The notes: generated by a model not told the origin, from the sequence alone. A stretch of 64,000 bases of DNA from Candidatus Rhodoferax bjergmarkensis (GCA_016708345.1 JADJFX010000016.1:62001-126000), one strand, 5' to 3'; counted from the stretch's first letter, positions 25,672 to 35,448 are shown. Numbers and translations are program-made.

Positions 25672-28269
25672 ATGTTGCAGACCTACCGTGCCCATGTCGC
25701 TGAACGCGCTGCCCTTGGTATTCCCCGTTGCCGCTGTCGGCCAAGCAGACCGGTAAATTGATTGAACTGCTCAAATCCCCTCCCAAGGGCGAAGAGGCCA
25801 CCTTGGTAGATCTGATCACGCACCGCGTTCCCGCAGGTGTGGACGATGCGGCCAAAGTAAAAGCCAGTTACCTGGCTGCCGTGGCGCATGGCACCGAAAA
25901 ATGCCCGCTGATTTCCCGCGAAAAGGCGACTGAACTGTTGGGCACCATGCTGGGTGGCTACAACATCAGCCCCCTGGTTGATTTGCTGGATGACGCGGCT
26001 GTGGCTGAAGTGGCTGCGAATGGCCTGAAGAAAACCTTGTTGATGTTCGACCAGTTCCATGACGTCAAGGGATAAGGCCGACAAAGGCAACGCCCAGGCC
26101 AAGGCCGTGCTGCAAAGCTGGGCCGAGGCCGAGTGGTTTACCTCGCGCCCTGAAGTTCCACAGTCGATTACGCTCACCATTTTCAAGGTTGAGGGTGAAA
26201 TCAATACCGATGACCTGTCCCCCGCGCCCGACGCCTTCAGCCGTCCCGACATTCCCATGCATGCACTGGCCATGCACAAAAAATGCGCGTCCCGGCATCG
26301 TGCCGGAGGAAGACGGCAAACGTGGCCCGGTCAAGTTCTTTGACGAATTGAAAGCCAAGGGAAATCTGGTGGCCTATGTGGGCGACGTGGTGGGCACTGG
26401 TTCATCGCGCAAGTCGGCCACCAATTCGGTGCTGTGGTTTACCGGTGAAGACATTCCGTTTGTCCCGAACAAGCGTTTTGGCGGTGTGTGTCTGGGTGGA
26501 AAAATCGCGCCGATTTTTTACAACACCATGGAAGACTCGGGTGCTTTGCCGATTGAGCTGGATGTTGGTCAGATGAACATGGGCGACGTGATTGAACTGC
26601 GCCCTTATGACGGCAAGGCCCTCAAAAGCGGCAAGGTCATTGCCGAGTTCACGGTCAAGAGTGAAGTGCTGTTTGATGAAGTGCGCGCAGGTGGCCGCAT
26701 TCCCCTGATCATTGGTCGTGGCCTGACCGCCAAGGCCCGGGAGGCTCTGGGTCTGCCTGTCAGCACCTTGTTCCGTTTGCCGCAAAACCCGGCGGACACC
26801 AAAAAAGGCTTCACGCTGGCGCAAAAAATGGTGGGTCGTGCTTGCGGTTTGCCAGCCGGTCAAGGTGTTCGCCCCGGTACCTACTGCGAACCCAAAATGA
26901 CCAGTGTCGGCTCGCAAGACACAACTGGCCCGATGACCCGTGACGAGCTCAAAGATCTGGCTTGCCTGGGCTTTAGTGCGGATTTGGTAATGCAGTCGTT
27001 CTGCCACACCGCTGCTTATCCGAAGCCAGTGGACGTCAAAATGCACCACGAGTTGCCCGAGTTCATCAGCACGCGCGGTGGTGTACCGCTGCGTCCGGGT
27101 GACGGCATCATCCACAGCTGGCTCAACCGCATGTTGCTGCCCGACACCGTGGGCACAGGTGGCGACAGTCATACCCGTTTCCCGATTGGCATCAGCTTCC
27201 CGGCTGGTTCTGGTCTGGTGGCCTTTGGTGCGGCCACCGGCGTCATGCCGCTGGACATGCCCGAGAGCGTGCTGGTGCGGTTCAAAGGAAAAATGCAGTC
27301 CGGCATCACGCTGCGTGATCTGGTCAATGCGATTCCTCTGTACGCCATCAAGGCCGGTCTGTTGACCGTTGCCAAGCAGGGCAAGAAAAACATTTTCTCC
27401 GGCCGCATTCTGGAAATTGAGGGTTTGCCAGACCTGAAGGTGGAGCAGGCGTTCGAGTTGAGCGATGCGTCTGCCGAGCGCAGTGCCGGTGGTTGCACCG
27501 TGCATTTGAACAAAGAGCCTATCATTGAGTACATCAACAGCAACATCACGATGCTCAAGTGGATGATTGCCGAAGGTTATTCCGATGTGCGCACCATCAA
27601 GCGCCGCATCAAAGCCATGGAAGCGTGGCTGGCGGACCCCCAGTTGCTCAAAGCTGATGCGGACGCCGAATATGCCGCCGTGATTGAAATTGATCTGGCT
27701 GACATTGTGGAACCCATCGTGGCCTGCCCCAATGATCCTGATGACGTGAAAACTTTGGCTGACGTGGCCGGTGCCAAGATCGACGAAGTATTTATCGGCT
27801 CCTGCATGACCAACATCGGCCATTTCCGCGCTGCCTCCAAGCTGCTCGAAAACAAGCGCGATATTCCCGTTAAATTGTGGATGGCACCACCAACCAAGAT
27901 GGATGCCAAACAGCTAAGCGAAGAAGGGCACTACGGCGTGCTGGGTTCGGCTGGCGCCCGCATGGAAATGCCGGGTTGCAGCCTGTGCATGGGCAACCAG
28001 GCACAGGTCAAGGAGGGTGCAACCGTGTTCTCAACTTCCACCCGCAACTTCCCCAATCGCTTGGGCAAGAACAGCAATGTCTATCTGGGCAGTGCCGAGC
28101 TGGCCGCGATTTGCTCCAAGTTGGGCCGCATTCCCACGAAAGCTGAGTACATGGCTGACATGGGCGTGTTGACAGCAGCCAGCGACACGGTTTACCAGTA
28201 CCTGAATTTCGACCAAGTGCAGGACTATACCGAGGCGGCTGCTTCGGTCAAGGAAACGCAGCGGCTTGA
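25672..28269 (+). CDS. acnB: Aconitate hydratase B (four frameshifts)
   Basis: Bifunctional aconitase/2-methylisocitrate dehydratase of the TCA cycle. The restored length is about 865 residues, right for AcnB. It begins MLQTYRAHVAERAALGIP at ATG 25672; cluster cysteines are in FIGSCMTNIGHF and GCSLCMGNQ. Four single-base indels break it: CCCC at 25723-25726 (one C missing), GGG at 26069-26071 (one G extra), AAAAAA at 26278-26283 (one A extra), and GG at 28252-28253 (one G missing). The last hides the natural stop TGA 28267-28269 (…GNAAA stop), so the raw frame runs on into the next gene. Follows mdh; a divergent GntR gene may co-regulate. Confidence 0.92.
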
Positions 28270-28381
28270 TTTGCCAACCGGCGCGTTCTGCGCTCGACCA
28301 GTTGAGCTGGACGTCTTGCGGCCTTGTGTTGCGAGGCGCTTTTTTAATGGGTGCCTGAAACTTGGTGCCAGAAAATGCAGC

Positions 28382-28750
28382 ATGTCTCAACTCTCGTTCA
28401 TTCCTCTGTCCTGGCAAACGGTGTTGCTTTTGGTGGGCAGTAACGTGTTCATGACGTTTGCCTGGTACGGGCACTTGAAGAATTTGGCGACTGCTCCCTG
28501 GTACATCGCTGCGGTGGCGAGTTGGTGCATTGCACTGTTTGAATACGCTTTGCAGGTGCCGGCGAATCGGATTGGTTTCCAGCAAGCTGGGTTCAGCGTG
28601 GGGCAGCTCAAAATCATGCAGGAGGTCATCACGCTGGCTGTTTTCGTCCCGTTTGCCATGATGTACCTTAAAGAGCCGTTCAAACTGGACTATCTGTGGG
28701 CCGCATTGTGCATGGTCGGTGCGGTTTACTTTATTTTCAGAAGTGCTTAA
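28382..28750 (+). CDS. DUF486/DMT-family small membrane protein
   Basis: Protein of 122 residues with four hydrophobic helices (about 8-28, 35-55, 80-97, 104-120). LVGSNVFMTFAWYGHLK and ANRIGFQQAGFSVGQLKI are typical of DUF486, a family related to drug/metabolite transporters with no known substrate. ATG 28382 is preceded by no strong ribosome site. In the raw sequence it is joined in frame to acnB because of a lost base; I separate them because the acnB stop reappears when that base is restored. It overlaps nothing and is followed by an 84-bp gap to the DUF47 gene. Confidence 0.85.
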   Translation: MSQLSFIPLSWQTVLLLVGSNVFMTFAWYGHLKNLATAPWYIAAVASWCIALFEYALQVPANRIGFQQAGFSVGQLKIMQEVITLAVFVPFAMMYLKEPFKLDYLWAALCMVGAVYFIFRSA

Positions 28751-28852
28751 TACGACATAAATATTACAGAAATGTGTCAGTCAAACTGCGGCGGTTAAAC
28801 TCTCACCACTTGAAGACTTCAAGAATGTTCGATTTTGGTTGAGGAGATGGTG

Positions 28853-29500
28853 ATGTTTTTTGCAAAGTTGTTGCCCCGTGAGGGCAATTTTTTCGAGATG
28901 TTCAACCAACATGCAGAGCGCATCGTCGAAGCCGCCAAAGCTTTTTCCAAGCTGGTGGCCAATTACAGCGATCTGGATTTGCGGGCCAAGTACAACCAGG
29001 AAGTCGATGACGCTGAGCGCGCAGCCGATCGCGTCACGCATGATGTCAACAAAGCCATCCACATCACCTTCATCACTCCGATTGACCGGGAGCAGATTCA
29101 CTCCCTCATCAATACCATGGACGATGTGGCGGATCTGATCCAGGACTCGGCTGAAACCATGGCTTTGTACGACGTTCGCCACATGACGGAAGAAATCGTG
29201 CGACTGACGGATTTGAGCGTCAAATGCTGTGAACGCTTGCGCGACGCGGTGAAATTGCTCAGCCATATTTCCGATCAGTCGACGGCAGAAGCCGCGCTCA
29301 AGACCTGCGAAGAAATTGACCGCCTTGAATCCGATGCGGATCGCGTCATGCGCAGCGCCATGAGCAAACTGTTCCGGGAAGAGCCGGATGTGCGCGAAGT
29401 CATCAAGCTCAAGGCCATCTACGAGTTGCTGGAAACCATTACCGACAAATGTGAAGACGTTGCCAACGTCATCGAGGGCATCGTCCTCGAAAACTCCTGA
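28853..29500 (+). CDS. DUF47 family PhoU-like protein
   Basis: All-helical PhoU-like protein of 215 residues (DUF47, E. coli YkaA type). It typically pairs with Pit transporters and is thought to modulate low-affinity phosphate uptake. MFFAKLLPREGNFFEMFNQH is the conserved opening; the repeated acidic helical patterns (DDAERAADRVTHDVN, LESDADRVMRSAMSKLF) bind metal clusters in PhoU proteins. Start ATG 28853 has GAGGAG six bases upstream; a TTG and an earlier ATG are in frame but less well placed. pit starts 19 bases later. Confidence 0.93.
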   Translation: MFFAKLLPREGNFFEMFNQHAERIVEAAKAFSKLVANYSDLDLRAKYNQEVDDAERAADRVTHDVNKAIHITFITPIDREQIHSLINTMDDVADLIQDSAETMALYDVRHMTEEIVRLTDLSVKCCERLRDAVKLLSHISDQSTAEAALKTCEEIDRLESDADRVMRSAMSKLFREEPDVREVIKLKAIYELLETITDKCEDVANVIEGIVLENS

Positions 29501-29519
29501 TCCAACGGCGCATTCAGTT

Positions 29520-30529
29520 ATGGAAACCGTACAAACGGCCCTGTGGGTGGTGGTGCTGCTGGTGGTGCTGGCCATTATGTTTGATTTCATGAATGGCTTT
29601 CATGATGCCGCCAATTCGATCGCCACCGTTGTCTCCACCGGCGTTCTCAAGCCCGGGCAAGCGGTGTTGTTCGCAGCTTTTTTCAATGTGATTGCCATTT
29701 TGGTTTTTCACCTCAGCGTGGCGGCCACGGTGGGAAAAGGCATTGTGCAACCCGGCGTGGTGGATACCCATGTGGTGTTCGGTGCCCTGTTGGGGGCCAT
29801 TTCATGGAATTTGATTACCTGGTACTACGGCATTCCCAGCAGTTCATCACACGCCCTGATTGGTGGCATTGTGGGGGCTGTCATCGCCAAGTCCGGCGCT
29901 GGCTCGCTGGTGTCAACCGGCATTTTGAGAACGGTGGCCTTTATTTTTGTATCTCCGTTGCTGGGTTTTTTGCTTGGCTCACTGATGATGGTATTGGTGG
30001 CCTGGGTCTTTCGGCGGACGCGTCCCTTGAAAGTGGACAAGTGGTTTCGTCGCATGCAGTTGGTGTCGGCCGGTGCCTACAGTCTGGGGCACGGGGCAAT
30101 GATGCCCAAAAAACCATTGGTATCATCTGGATGCTCCTGATTGCCACCGGTTATGCGAATGCCACTGATGCTGCGCCGCCGACCTGGTCCATTGTGAGTT
30201 GCTACCTGGCGATCGGCGCAGGCACCATGTTTGGCGGATGGCGCATTGTCAGGACCATGGGGCAAAAAATCACCAAGCTCAAGCCCGTGGGCGGCTTTTG
30301 TGCTGAAACAGGTGGCGCCATGACGCTGTTCCTGGCCACGGCCATCGGCGTTCCCGTTTCCACCACCCACACGATCACCGGTGCCATCGTGGGCGTAGGG
30401 TCGGTTCAACGTGCCAGTGCGGTGCGCTGGGGTGTGGCAGGCAACATCGTCTGGGCCTGGATTTTTACCATTCCAGCCAGTGCTTTTGTCGCCGCTGTCG
30501 CCTATTGGGTTAGTTTGTATATTTTTTGA
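29520..30529 (+). CDS. pit: Inorganic phosphate transporter, PiT family (one frameshift)
   Basis: Low-affinity phosphate (metal-phosphate):proton symporter of the inner membrane. The restored length is about 336 residues with some ten transmembrane helices. The duplicated PiT signature is visible as FMNGFHDAANSIATVV near the N terminus and GHGGNDAQKTIGI in the second half. The second copy holds the break: GGGG at 30093-30096 where five G are needed, so the frame shifts inside GHGGND. The coupled DUF47 gene precedes it. The stop at 30527-30529 abuts a dispersed family A repeat. Confidence 0.92.
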
Positions 30530-30580
30530 TGCTATAAAAAAAGTAGCTGCTTGCGCTTTGATTTCGAGGGCTGGAAGCTT
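30528..30580 (+). repeat. Dispersed family A repeat, copy 5, after pit
   Basis: One of the cleanest copies: GATGCTATAAAAAAAGTAGC then TGCTTGCGC, a short middle and AGGGCTGGAAGC. It matches the copy at 47.4 kb (reverse orientation) at most positions over about 50 bases, and begins on the last bases of the pit stop codon. Confidence 0.8.
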
Positions 30581-30583
30581 AAA

Positions 30584-31029
30584 TCATTGCGAGGTTTGGG
30601 CTGGTTGCGGGAGCTGGTATTCAAAGTAGTGTTGAAAGCTGAACGCCAGGCTGCTCAGCAGCACGGTAGCGCCCAGCAGCAAGGCCAGGATGACCGCGCC
30701 TATGGTGAGCCAGCGGGTGTGGCCGGGCGCAGCATCTGGCGGCGCAGATGGATTGAATTTGGCGTTCCATTTTTCGGGCGCCGTCAAACCATAGACGATG
30801 GCAGTCAGGGCGCAGGCGGACATGGTAAAACCCAGCGGTGGAATCAATAACCAACTCCAGCGGTCGTCCAAGCCATGTTGCTGCACCCTTTCAATGCCAT
30901 AAAGACCGATCGCCGTTGGGATGGGCAGCAACCAGCCCAGCCAGTCGCCCCAGCCCCGTAAATAGAAGCGATGCAGCCCCAATGGGCCGCCGCGAGCGCC
31001 AGCCAGGTGGCGATGGTTTTGTTTTTCAT
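30584..31029 (-). CDS. TM2-domain membrane protein (one frameshift)
   Basis: Small inner-membrane protein, about 148 residues once restored. It begins MKNKTIATWLALAGGPLGLH from ATG 31029, continues RFYLRGWGDWLGWLLPIPT (the TM2 pattern of two short helices joined by a G-rich turn), and then has two more hydrophobic segments. TM2 proteins have no settled function. The break lies near 30986-30992: the minus-strand GCGGCGGCC run lacks one G needed to join TWLALAGG to PLGLHRFY. The alternative single-frame reading, with an unrelated N-terminus from 31069, is less convincing. Confidence 0.75.
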
Positions 31030-31062
31030 GTGATTTAACTTTGATCTTGGCAGTGCCTGGGG

Positions 31063-31090
31063 TTGGCATAAAGAATTGGAACGTTATAAT
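31063..31090 (+). promoter_or_regulatory. Promoter of the rpsP operon
   Basis: TTGGCA (31063-31068), 16-bp spacer, TATAAT (31085-31090): a near-consensus sigma-70 promoter about 115 bases before rpsP. It gives the ribosomal operon an untranslated leader of about 105 nt. Confidence 0.7.
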
Positions 31091-31205
31091 GATGGGCTAT
31101 TCAGTGTGTCGCTGGCCGGGTGGTCATGTCGCGTGTCTCAAACGCTGGATTAAGTGCTGAATTAAATGGTGGAATTAATACTCCGCCACCCCCAAAGGAT
31201 AAATC

Positions 31206-31457
31206 ATGGTCGTCATTCGACTCGCCCGTGGCGGTGCAAAAGCTCGCCCGTTTTTCAATATTGTTGTAGCCGACAAGCGCACCCGTCGTGACGGCCGCTT
31301 CATTGAGCGCATCGGTTTTTACAACCCGATTGCGACCGCCAATGAAGAGAGCATCCGCATTGCCCAGGACCGCCTGACCTACTGGAAGGGCGTTGGCGCC
31401 CAAGCCTCTCCTACGGTAGAGCGCCTGATCAACCAAGCTGCCAAAAAAGCAGCCTGA
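31206..31457 (+). CDS. rpsP: 30S ribosomal protein S16
   Basis: Small-subunit assembly protein of 83 residues. MVVIRLARGGAKARPFFNIV and the following VADKRTRRDGRFIERIGFYNP are the family signature. First gene of the conserved rpsP-rimM-trmD-rplS operon, behind a near-consensus promoter, with AAAGGA just before ATG 31206. Confidence 0.98.
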   Translation: MVVIRLARGGAKARPFFNIVVADKRTRRDGRFIERIGFYNPIATANEESIRIAQDRLTYWKGVGAQASPTVERLINQAAKKAA

Positions 31458-31460
31458 TTG

Positions 31461-32024
31461 ATGTTGCCCGGCCTCGAACCCGCCGAACTGCCGGCGGATG
31501 CCATCGAAGTCGGGCGTATTCTGGATGGTTGGGGTATCAAGGGCTGGTTCAAAGTCCTGCCCTACAGCGCCGATCCCGAGGCGCTTTTTTCTTCCAGGCA
31601 CTGGTTCTTGTTGCCTTCCGAGAAGGGCACAAAAACATTTTCCGGTGTCGCCAAACTAAAGATTGTCGAAGCCAAGGTCCATTCCGACTCCGTGGTCGCT
31701 TGCGCGCGTGATGTTGCTGACCGCAACGGCGCCGACGCCTTGCGCGGCGCGCGTATTTTTATTTCCCGTTCCAGTTTCCCAACGGTTGAAAAAGATGAGT
31801 ATTACTGGGTCGATCTGATTGGCCTGGCGGTCGTCAACCGCGAGGGCATTGCCTTGGGAACGGTCAGAGAACTGCTTTCCACCGGCCCGCAAACAGTGCT
31901 GGTGTTGGACTACCAGGCGGATGGCAAAACGCTCGAGAGGATGATTCCTTTCGTGTCGGTCTACATCGACAGCGTCGATTTGCCGGGTCGGCGCATTCTG
32001 GTGGACTGGCAAGCTGATTTCTAA
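31461..32024 (+). CDS. rimM: Ribosome maturation factor RimM
   Basis: Binds S19 in the 30S head and assists maturation of the 3' domain of 16S rRNA. 187 residues from ATG 31461, three bases after the rpsP stop. The N-terminal RimM barrel has EVGRILDGWGIKGWFKVLP; the C-terminal PRC-barrel begins near DEYYWVDLIGLAV. Length is normal for the betaproteobacterial type. Second gene of the operon. Confidence 0.95.
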   Translation: MLPGLEPAELPADAIEVGRILDGWGIKGWFKVLPYSADPEALFSSRHWFLLPSEKGTKTFSGVAKLKIVEAKVHSDSVVACARDVADRNGADALRGARIFISRSSFPTVEKDEYYWVDLIGLAVVNREGIALGTVRELLSTGPQTVLVLDYQADGKTLERMIPFVSVYIDSVDLPGRRILVDWQADF

Positions 32025-32034
32025 GTGCAGCGTC

Positions 32035-32781
32035 ATGCGTTTTGACGTGATTACCCTGTTTCCCGAATTGTTCAGTCCCTTGCTGAGCAGCGGCATCACC
32101 CGGCGCGCCTATGAGTCGGGTCAGGTCGAGGTCAAACTGAGCAATCCGCGCGATTTCGCTGACGGTAACTACAAACGCGTTGATGACCGTCCCTTTGGTG
32201 GCGGGCCGGGCATGGTCATGCTGGCCGAGCCTTTGGCGCAGTGCCTCAAAGCTATTCAATCAAAGCGCGCAGATGTAGCACCGGTCGTGCTTTTTCTCCG
32301 GCCGGCCAGCCGCTGAATCATGCCATGGTCGAGCGCTGGGCGGGCAGCCAAGGGGCTGTTCTGGTTTGTGGTCGCTACGAGGGGATTGATCAGCGCTTTA
32401 TCGATGAGCACGTGACCCACCAGGTCAGTCTGGGTGATTTTGTCTTGTCAGGCGGCGAAATTGCCGCCATGGCCTTTGCTCGATGCGGTGGCCCGCTTGC
32501 AGCCAGGGGTGTTGAACACCGAGCAAAGCCACAGCCAAGATAGTTTCAACCCCGCGCTCGATGGTTTACTCGATTGTCCCCATTACACGCGCCCTGAGAG
32601 TTGGGCAGGCCGGCCGGTGCCGCCCGTGCTGCTGTCGGGTCACCATGGTCAGATCGAGCGTTGGCGGCGCGAGCAGCGACTGGCCCTGAGCGAGCGTTTA
32701 CGGCCGGAGCTGATTAAGAAGGCACATCAACAGGGCAGCTTGACGGCCGAAGATGAGGCCTTCCTGGCCCGATTGGTCTGA
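32035..32781 (+). CDS. trmD: tRNA (guanine-N1)-methyltransferase (two compensating frameshifts)
   Basis: Methylates G37 of tRNAs to prevent +1 frameshifting; essential in most bacteria. 248 residues overall, the normal size. It begins MRFDVITLFPELFSPL; the SAM trefoil-knot region has CGRYEGIDQRFID and the downstream SLGDFVLSGGE. Two indels cancel: TTTTT at 32291-32295 lacks a T (VVLF|SPAGQPLN), and TTT at 32475-32477 has one T too many (EIAAMA|LLDAVARL). Both ends share one frame. Because the gene is essential and its flanks intact, I read these as sequence errors. Third gene of the rpsP operon. Confidence 0.92.
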
Positions 32782-32800
32782 AGGTACGGATTATTCGCTT

Positions 32801-32831
32801 TTGAATAGCGGTCGCGGCATCAGGCTATAAT
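32801..32831 (+). promoter_or_regulatory. Possible internal promoter before rplS
   Basis: TTGAAT (32801-32806) and TATAAT (32826-32831), with a wide 19-bp spacer, lie in the 152-bp trmD-rplS gap. It could give rplS extra transcription independent of the upstream genes. The rest of the gap shows no gene. Confidence 0.4.
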
Positions 32832-32933
32832 GGCGGGCTTACCAGATCCTCTGGCCGACCATTTTGCTGCCCGGCAGTGAAATTTAGTGCGTCAATCCCG
32901 ACGCAGGTGCTGCCAAGATCATTGAAAGACATC

Positions 32934-33311
32934 ATGAATCTGATTCAAACTCTTGAGCAAGAAGAAATTGCTCGTCTGGGGAAAGTTATTCCCGAATTCG
33001 CCCCCGGTGACACCGTGGTGGTCAGCGTCAATGTGGTTGAAGGCGCCCGCAAACGGGTGCAGGCTTATGAAGGCGTGGTGATTGCCAAGCGCAATCGCGG
33101 CCTCAACAGTGGTTTCATTGTGCGCAAGATTTCCAGCGGTGAAGGTGTGGAGCGTACGTTCCAAACCTACAGCCCCTTGATCGCCAGCATCGAAGTCAAG
33201 CGCCGTGGCGATGTGCGCCGTGCCAAGCTGTACTACCTGCGTGATCGCAGCGGCAAGTCAGCTCGTATCAAGGAAAAGCTGCCAGCCAAGAAAACAGCTG
33301 TTGCTGCGTAA
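32934..33311 (+). CDS. rplS: 50S ribosomal protein L19
   Basis: Large-subunit protein at the interface with the 30S subunit, 125 residues. MNLIQTLEQEEIARLGK opens it; FAPGDTVVVSVNVVEG and RNRGLNSGFIVRKIS are signatures. ATG 32934 is chosen over an in-frame GTG 19 codons earlier, because family members start with MNxIxxLEQEE. Last gene of the operon; a terminator follows at 33.38 kb. Confidence 0.97.
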   Translation: MNLIQTLEQEEIARLGKVIPEFAPGDTVVVSVNVVEGARKRVQAYEGVVIAKRNRGLNSGFIVRKISSGEGVERTFQTYSPLIASIEVKRRGDVRRAKLYYLRDRSGKSARIKEKLPAKKTAVAA

Positions 33312-33376
33312 CATCTGATGACCGCGTAACCTGTGATGACTGCCTAACGTCCAACACAGTTACCAGCTGTTTCAAC

Positions 33377-33416
33377 AAAACCGCCAGAGCGTATGCTTGT
33401 GGCGGTTTTTTGTTTT
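33377..33416 (+). terminator. Rho-independent terminator after rplS
   Basis: Stem AAAACCGCCA / TGGCGGTTTT with a 13-nt loop and a following T tract (TTTTTTGTTTT). It ends the rpsP-rplS operon, 65 bases after rplS. Confidence 0.82.
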
Positions 33417-33459
33417 GGCCCTGATCCAGCTTACCGGCCCCAGATTACAGATTGTTCCC

Positions 33460-34173
33460 GTGTCGTCCAACGAATTCAATCACCCTTCGCACAAGCTGCC
33501 GCAGTTTGATCCGCGCCTGATTCCGGTTGAAGGAGTGGACGCGCATCTGCCTGCCGTGGCCCCGGCTGCGCTGCAGCCAGACGCCTTGCGCCAGCGCTTC
33601 ACAGCGCCGCCGCAGTGGTTGCCCGAATTGCTGTCAGAAGTCAAGTTTTCTGAGCGTGCGCCCTTGCATGCTTCGGTACTGGTGCCGATTGTGATGCGCG
33701 CGCAGCCGACCGTGTTGCTGACGCAGCGCACCGCGCACCTGTCCACCCACTCCGGGCAAATTGCGTTTCCCGGCGGCAAGGCCGATGAAGGCGATGCTGA
33801 CGCCTGCGCCACCGCCTTGCGCGAGGCGCAGGAAGAGATCGGCCTGGACCCCGCTATGGTGCAGGTGCTGGGCGTAATGCCGCATTACGTAACCGGGTCG
33901 GCCTTCATCATCACGCCGGTCATCGCCTTGGTGCAAACTGGTTTTACGCTGACGCCCAATGCGCATGAAGTGGACGATGTTTTTGAGGTGCCGCTGGAAT
34001 TTTTGATGAACCCGGTGCACCACCAACGCCACGCGGTGCAGTGGCAGGGCGTTCGGCGCGAATGGTTCTCCATGCCTTACCAGGAGCAAGCCAACGGCCA
34101 GAGCACCCAGCGCTTCATCTGGGGCGCAACCGCTGGCATGTTGCGCAACTTTTACCGCTTGCTGTCAGCCTGA
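33460..34173 (+). CDS. CoA pyrophosphatase, Nudix hydrolase (NudL-like)
   Basis: Predicted Nudix hydrolase cleaving coenzyme A derivatives to phosphopantetheine and 3',5'-ADP. 237 residues from GTG 33460. The Nudix box is GGKADEGDADACATALREAQ followed by EEIGL, and the upstream LLTQRTAHLSTHSGQIAFPGG is the CoA-pyrophosphatase subfamily pattern (NuCoA motif). The N-terminal 60 residues are Pro-rich, as in other betaproteobacterial members. Starts after the rplS terminator. The GTG is chosen because an upstream in-frame start lies within the terminator. Confidence 0.87.
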   Translation: MSSNEFNHPSHKLPQFDPRLIPVEGVDAHLPAVAPAALQPDALRQRFTAPPQWLPELLSEVKFSERAPLHASVLVPIVMRAQPTVLLTQRTAHLSTHSGQIAFPGGKADEGDADACATALREAQEEIGLDPAMVQVLGVMPHYVTGSAFIITPVIALVQTGFTLTPNAHEVDDVFEVPLEFLMNPVHHQRHAVQWQGVRREWFSMPYQEQANGQSTQRFIWGATAGMLRNFYRLLSA

Positions 34174-34426
34174 GCCACGGCGGCGCTATCATCCTAGATT
34201 CCTCAGTTGACCGCTCGCTTTCATCAATAAGTCCTTATGAAAATTGAATTTTTTGGCTTTGATAAAGTTCACCATTTGAGTGAGAGCGCTACACGCCCTA
34301 TTGAGCCGCTGGCAACGTGCCGGGGTGTTGCGCCGCCTGGCAGGCAGTAGCCTGCGGCGTTGTCGCGCCTACCCGGACGCGCCAGCGACCCACTCAGGCG
34401 TGTCCAACTGAATCCAGGATGCCCGC

Positions 34427-35380
34427 ATGAGCTTTATCTCTGTGCTTTTTGCCCTGTTGCTGGAACAGGCGCGCCCTCTGGGGCGGGGCAACCTCGTTCA
34501 CGCCAGCCTGCGCGCCTGGGTGCGCTGGAGCACCCGCAATTTCGACGCGGGCAAGTCACACCATGGCTGGCTGGCCTGGGGCTTATCGGTTGGTGCACCC
34601 GCCTTGTTTGCGCTGCTGATTTACGGTTTGCTCGACCGGTTTGTGGGCTGGCCCGTCGCCATGCTGTGGAGCGTGGCCGTGCTGTACGTCACGCTCGGTT
34701 TTAGGCAGTTCAGCTTTCACTTTACCCAAATCCGCGATGCGCTGGCCAATGGTGATGAAGACCGCGCCCGCGAAGTGCTGGCCGCCTGGAAGCAGATCGA
34801 CGCCAGCGAGTTGCCCCGCAGTGAGATCGTGCGCCATGTGATCGAGTATTCGGTGCTGGCCGCGCATCGCCATGTGTTTGGCGTGCTGGCCTGGTTCTCG
34901 GTGCTGGCGGCCTTTGGTTTGGGACCGGCCGGCGCGGTGCTGTACCGCCTGAGCGAGTTTGTCGTGCGCTACTGGCAGCACAAAAGCGATGCCCACCACC
35001 ACCCCGTCAGCCCGGCTCTGCAGCAGACCGCAGTGGACGCCTGGCGCGCCATCGACTGGTTGCCCGCGCGCCTGACCGCCATCAGCTTTGCCGTGGTCGG
35101 CAGTTTTGAGGATGCGATTGACGGCTGGCGCAATTACGTTCCCACCAGCCAGGACGATGGCGGCTCTGACAGCGATGGCATTGTGCTGGCCGCCACCTCG
35201 GGCGCGGTCAATATCCGTCTGGGCGCCGCTGCCAGCAACGTCGCGGGTGCAGCCACCCAGCCCGCTGGGCAGCAGCCGGAGGTGGCGCATCTGGCGGTTA
35301 TCGTGGGCTTGGTCTGGCGCACCGTGGTGATGTGGATGGTGTTGCTGGCGCTTTTGACGCTGGCCCGCCTGCTGGGCTAA
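34427..35380 (+). CDS. CobD/CbiB-family membrane protein
   Basis: Integral membrane protein of 317 residues in the CobD/CbiB family. The canonical member attaches aminopropanol phosphate to cobyric acid in cobalamin synthesis. The N-terminal MSFISVLFALLLEQARPL and central helices (about 58-92, 146-172, 295-315) fit, with conserved VIEYSVLAAHRHVFGVL. No other cobalamin gene is here; many betaproteobacteria carry such a stand-alone paralogue beside hisC, so B12 involvement is uncertain. Start ATG 34427, after a 253-bp gap that holds a hairpin (GGACGCGCC/GGCGTGTCC near 34377-34407) but no gene or cobalamin riboswitch that I can recognise. Confidence 0.75.
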   Translation: MSFISVLFALLLEQARPLGRGNLVHASLRAWVRWSTRNFDAGKSHHGWLAWGLSVGAPALFALLIYGLLDRFVGWPVAMLWSVAVLYVTLGFRQFSFHFTQIRDALANGDEDRAREVLAAWKQIDASELPRSEIVRHVIEYSVLAAHRHVFGVLAWFSVLAAFGLGPAGAVLYRLSEFVVRYWQHKSDAHHHPVSPALQQTAVDAWRAIDWLPARLTAISFAVVGSFEDAIDGWRNYVPTSQDDGGSDSDGIVLAATSGAVNIRLGAAASNVAGAATQPAGQQPEVAHLAVIVGLVWRTVVMWMVLLALLTLARLLG

Positions 35381-35392
35381 TTTTATAAGAGA

Positions 35393-35443
35393 AATTGGCC
35401 GTTTGCGCATACAGAACGTGCGCAATATGCTATCAAAATTGAA
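35393..35443 (-). repeat. Dispersed family A repeat, copy 6, before hisC
   Basis: On the minus strand: CAATTTTGATAGCATATTGC then GCGCACGTTCTGTATGCGCAAACGGCC. It belongs to the variant with a GCGCA-loop-TGCGC inner palindrome ending in GGCC. It fills the 68-bp gap between the CobD-like gene and hisC. Confidence 0.65.
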
Positions 35444-35448
35444 GTGAA

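Noticed and set aside
26402..27823. A 473-residue open frame on the minus strand
   Set aside because: It is antisense to acnB, whose conserved aconitase motifs lie on the plus strand. The frame is His/Gln/Arg-rich, as GC-rich antisense frames are, and has no recognisable domain.
32249..32281. A family A repeat in trmD
   Set aside because: Only GCTATT and GTAGC match; the encoded residues fit ordinary TrmD sequence.
34237..34350. A 37-codon ORF beginning MKIEFFGFDKVHH
   Set aside because: No good ribosome site, no family, and it ends in GC-rich sequence that looks non-coding; kept only as a possible remnant.
34174..34426. A cobalamin riboswitch before the CbiB-like gene
   Set aside because: I could not find the conserved B12-box pattern; only a simple hairpin is visible.
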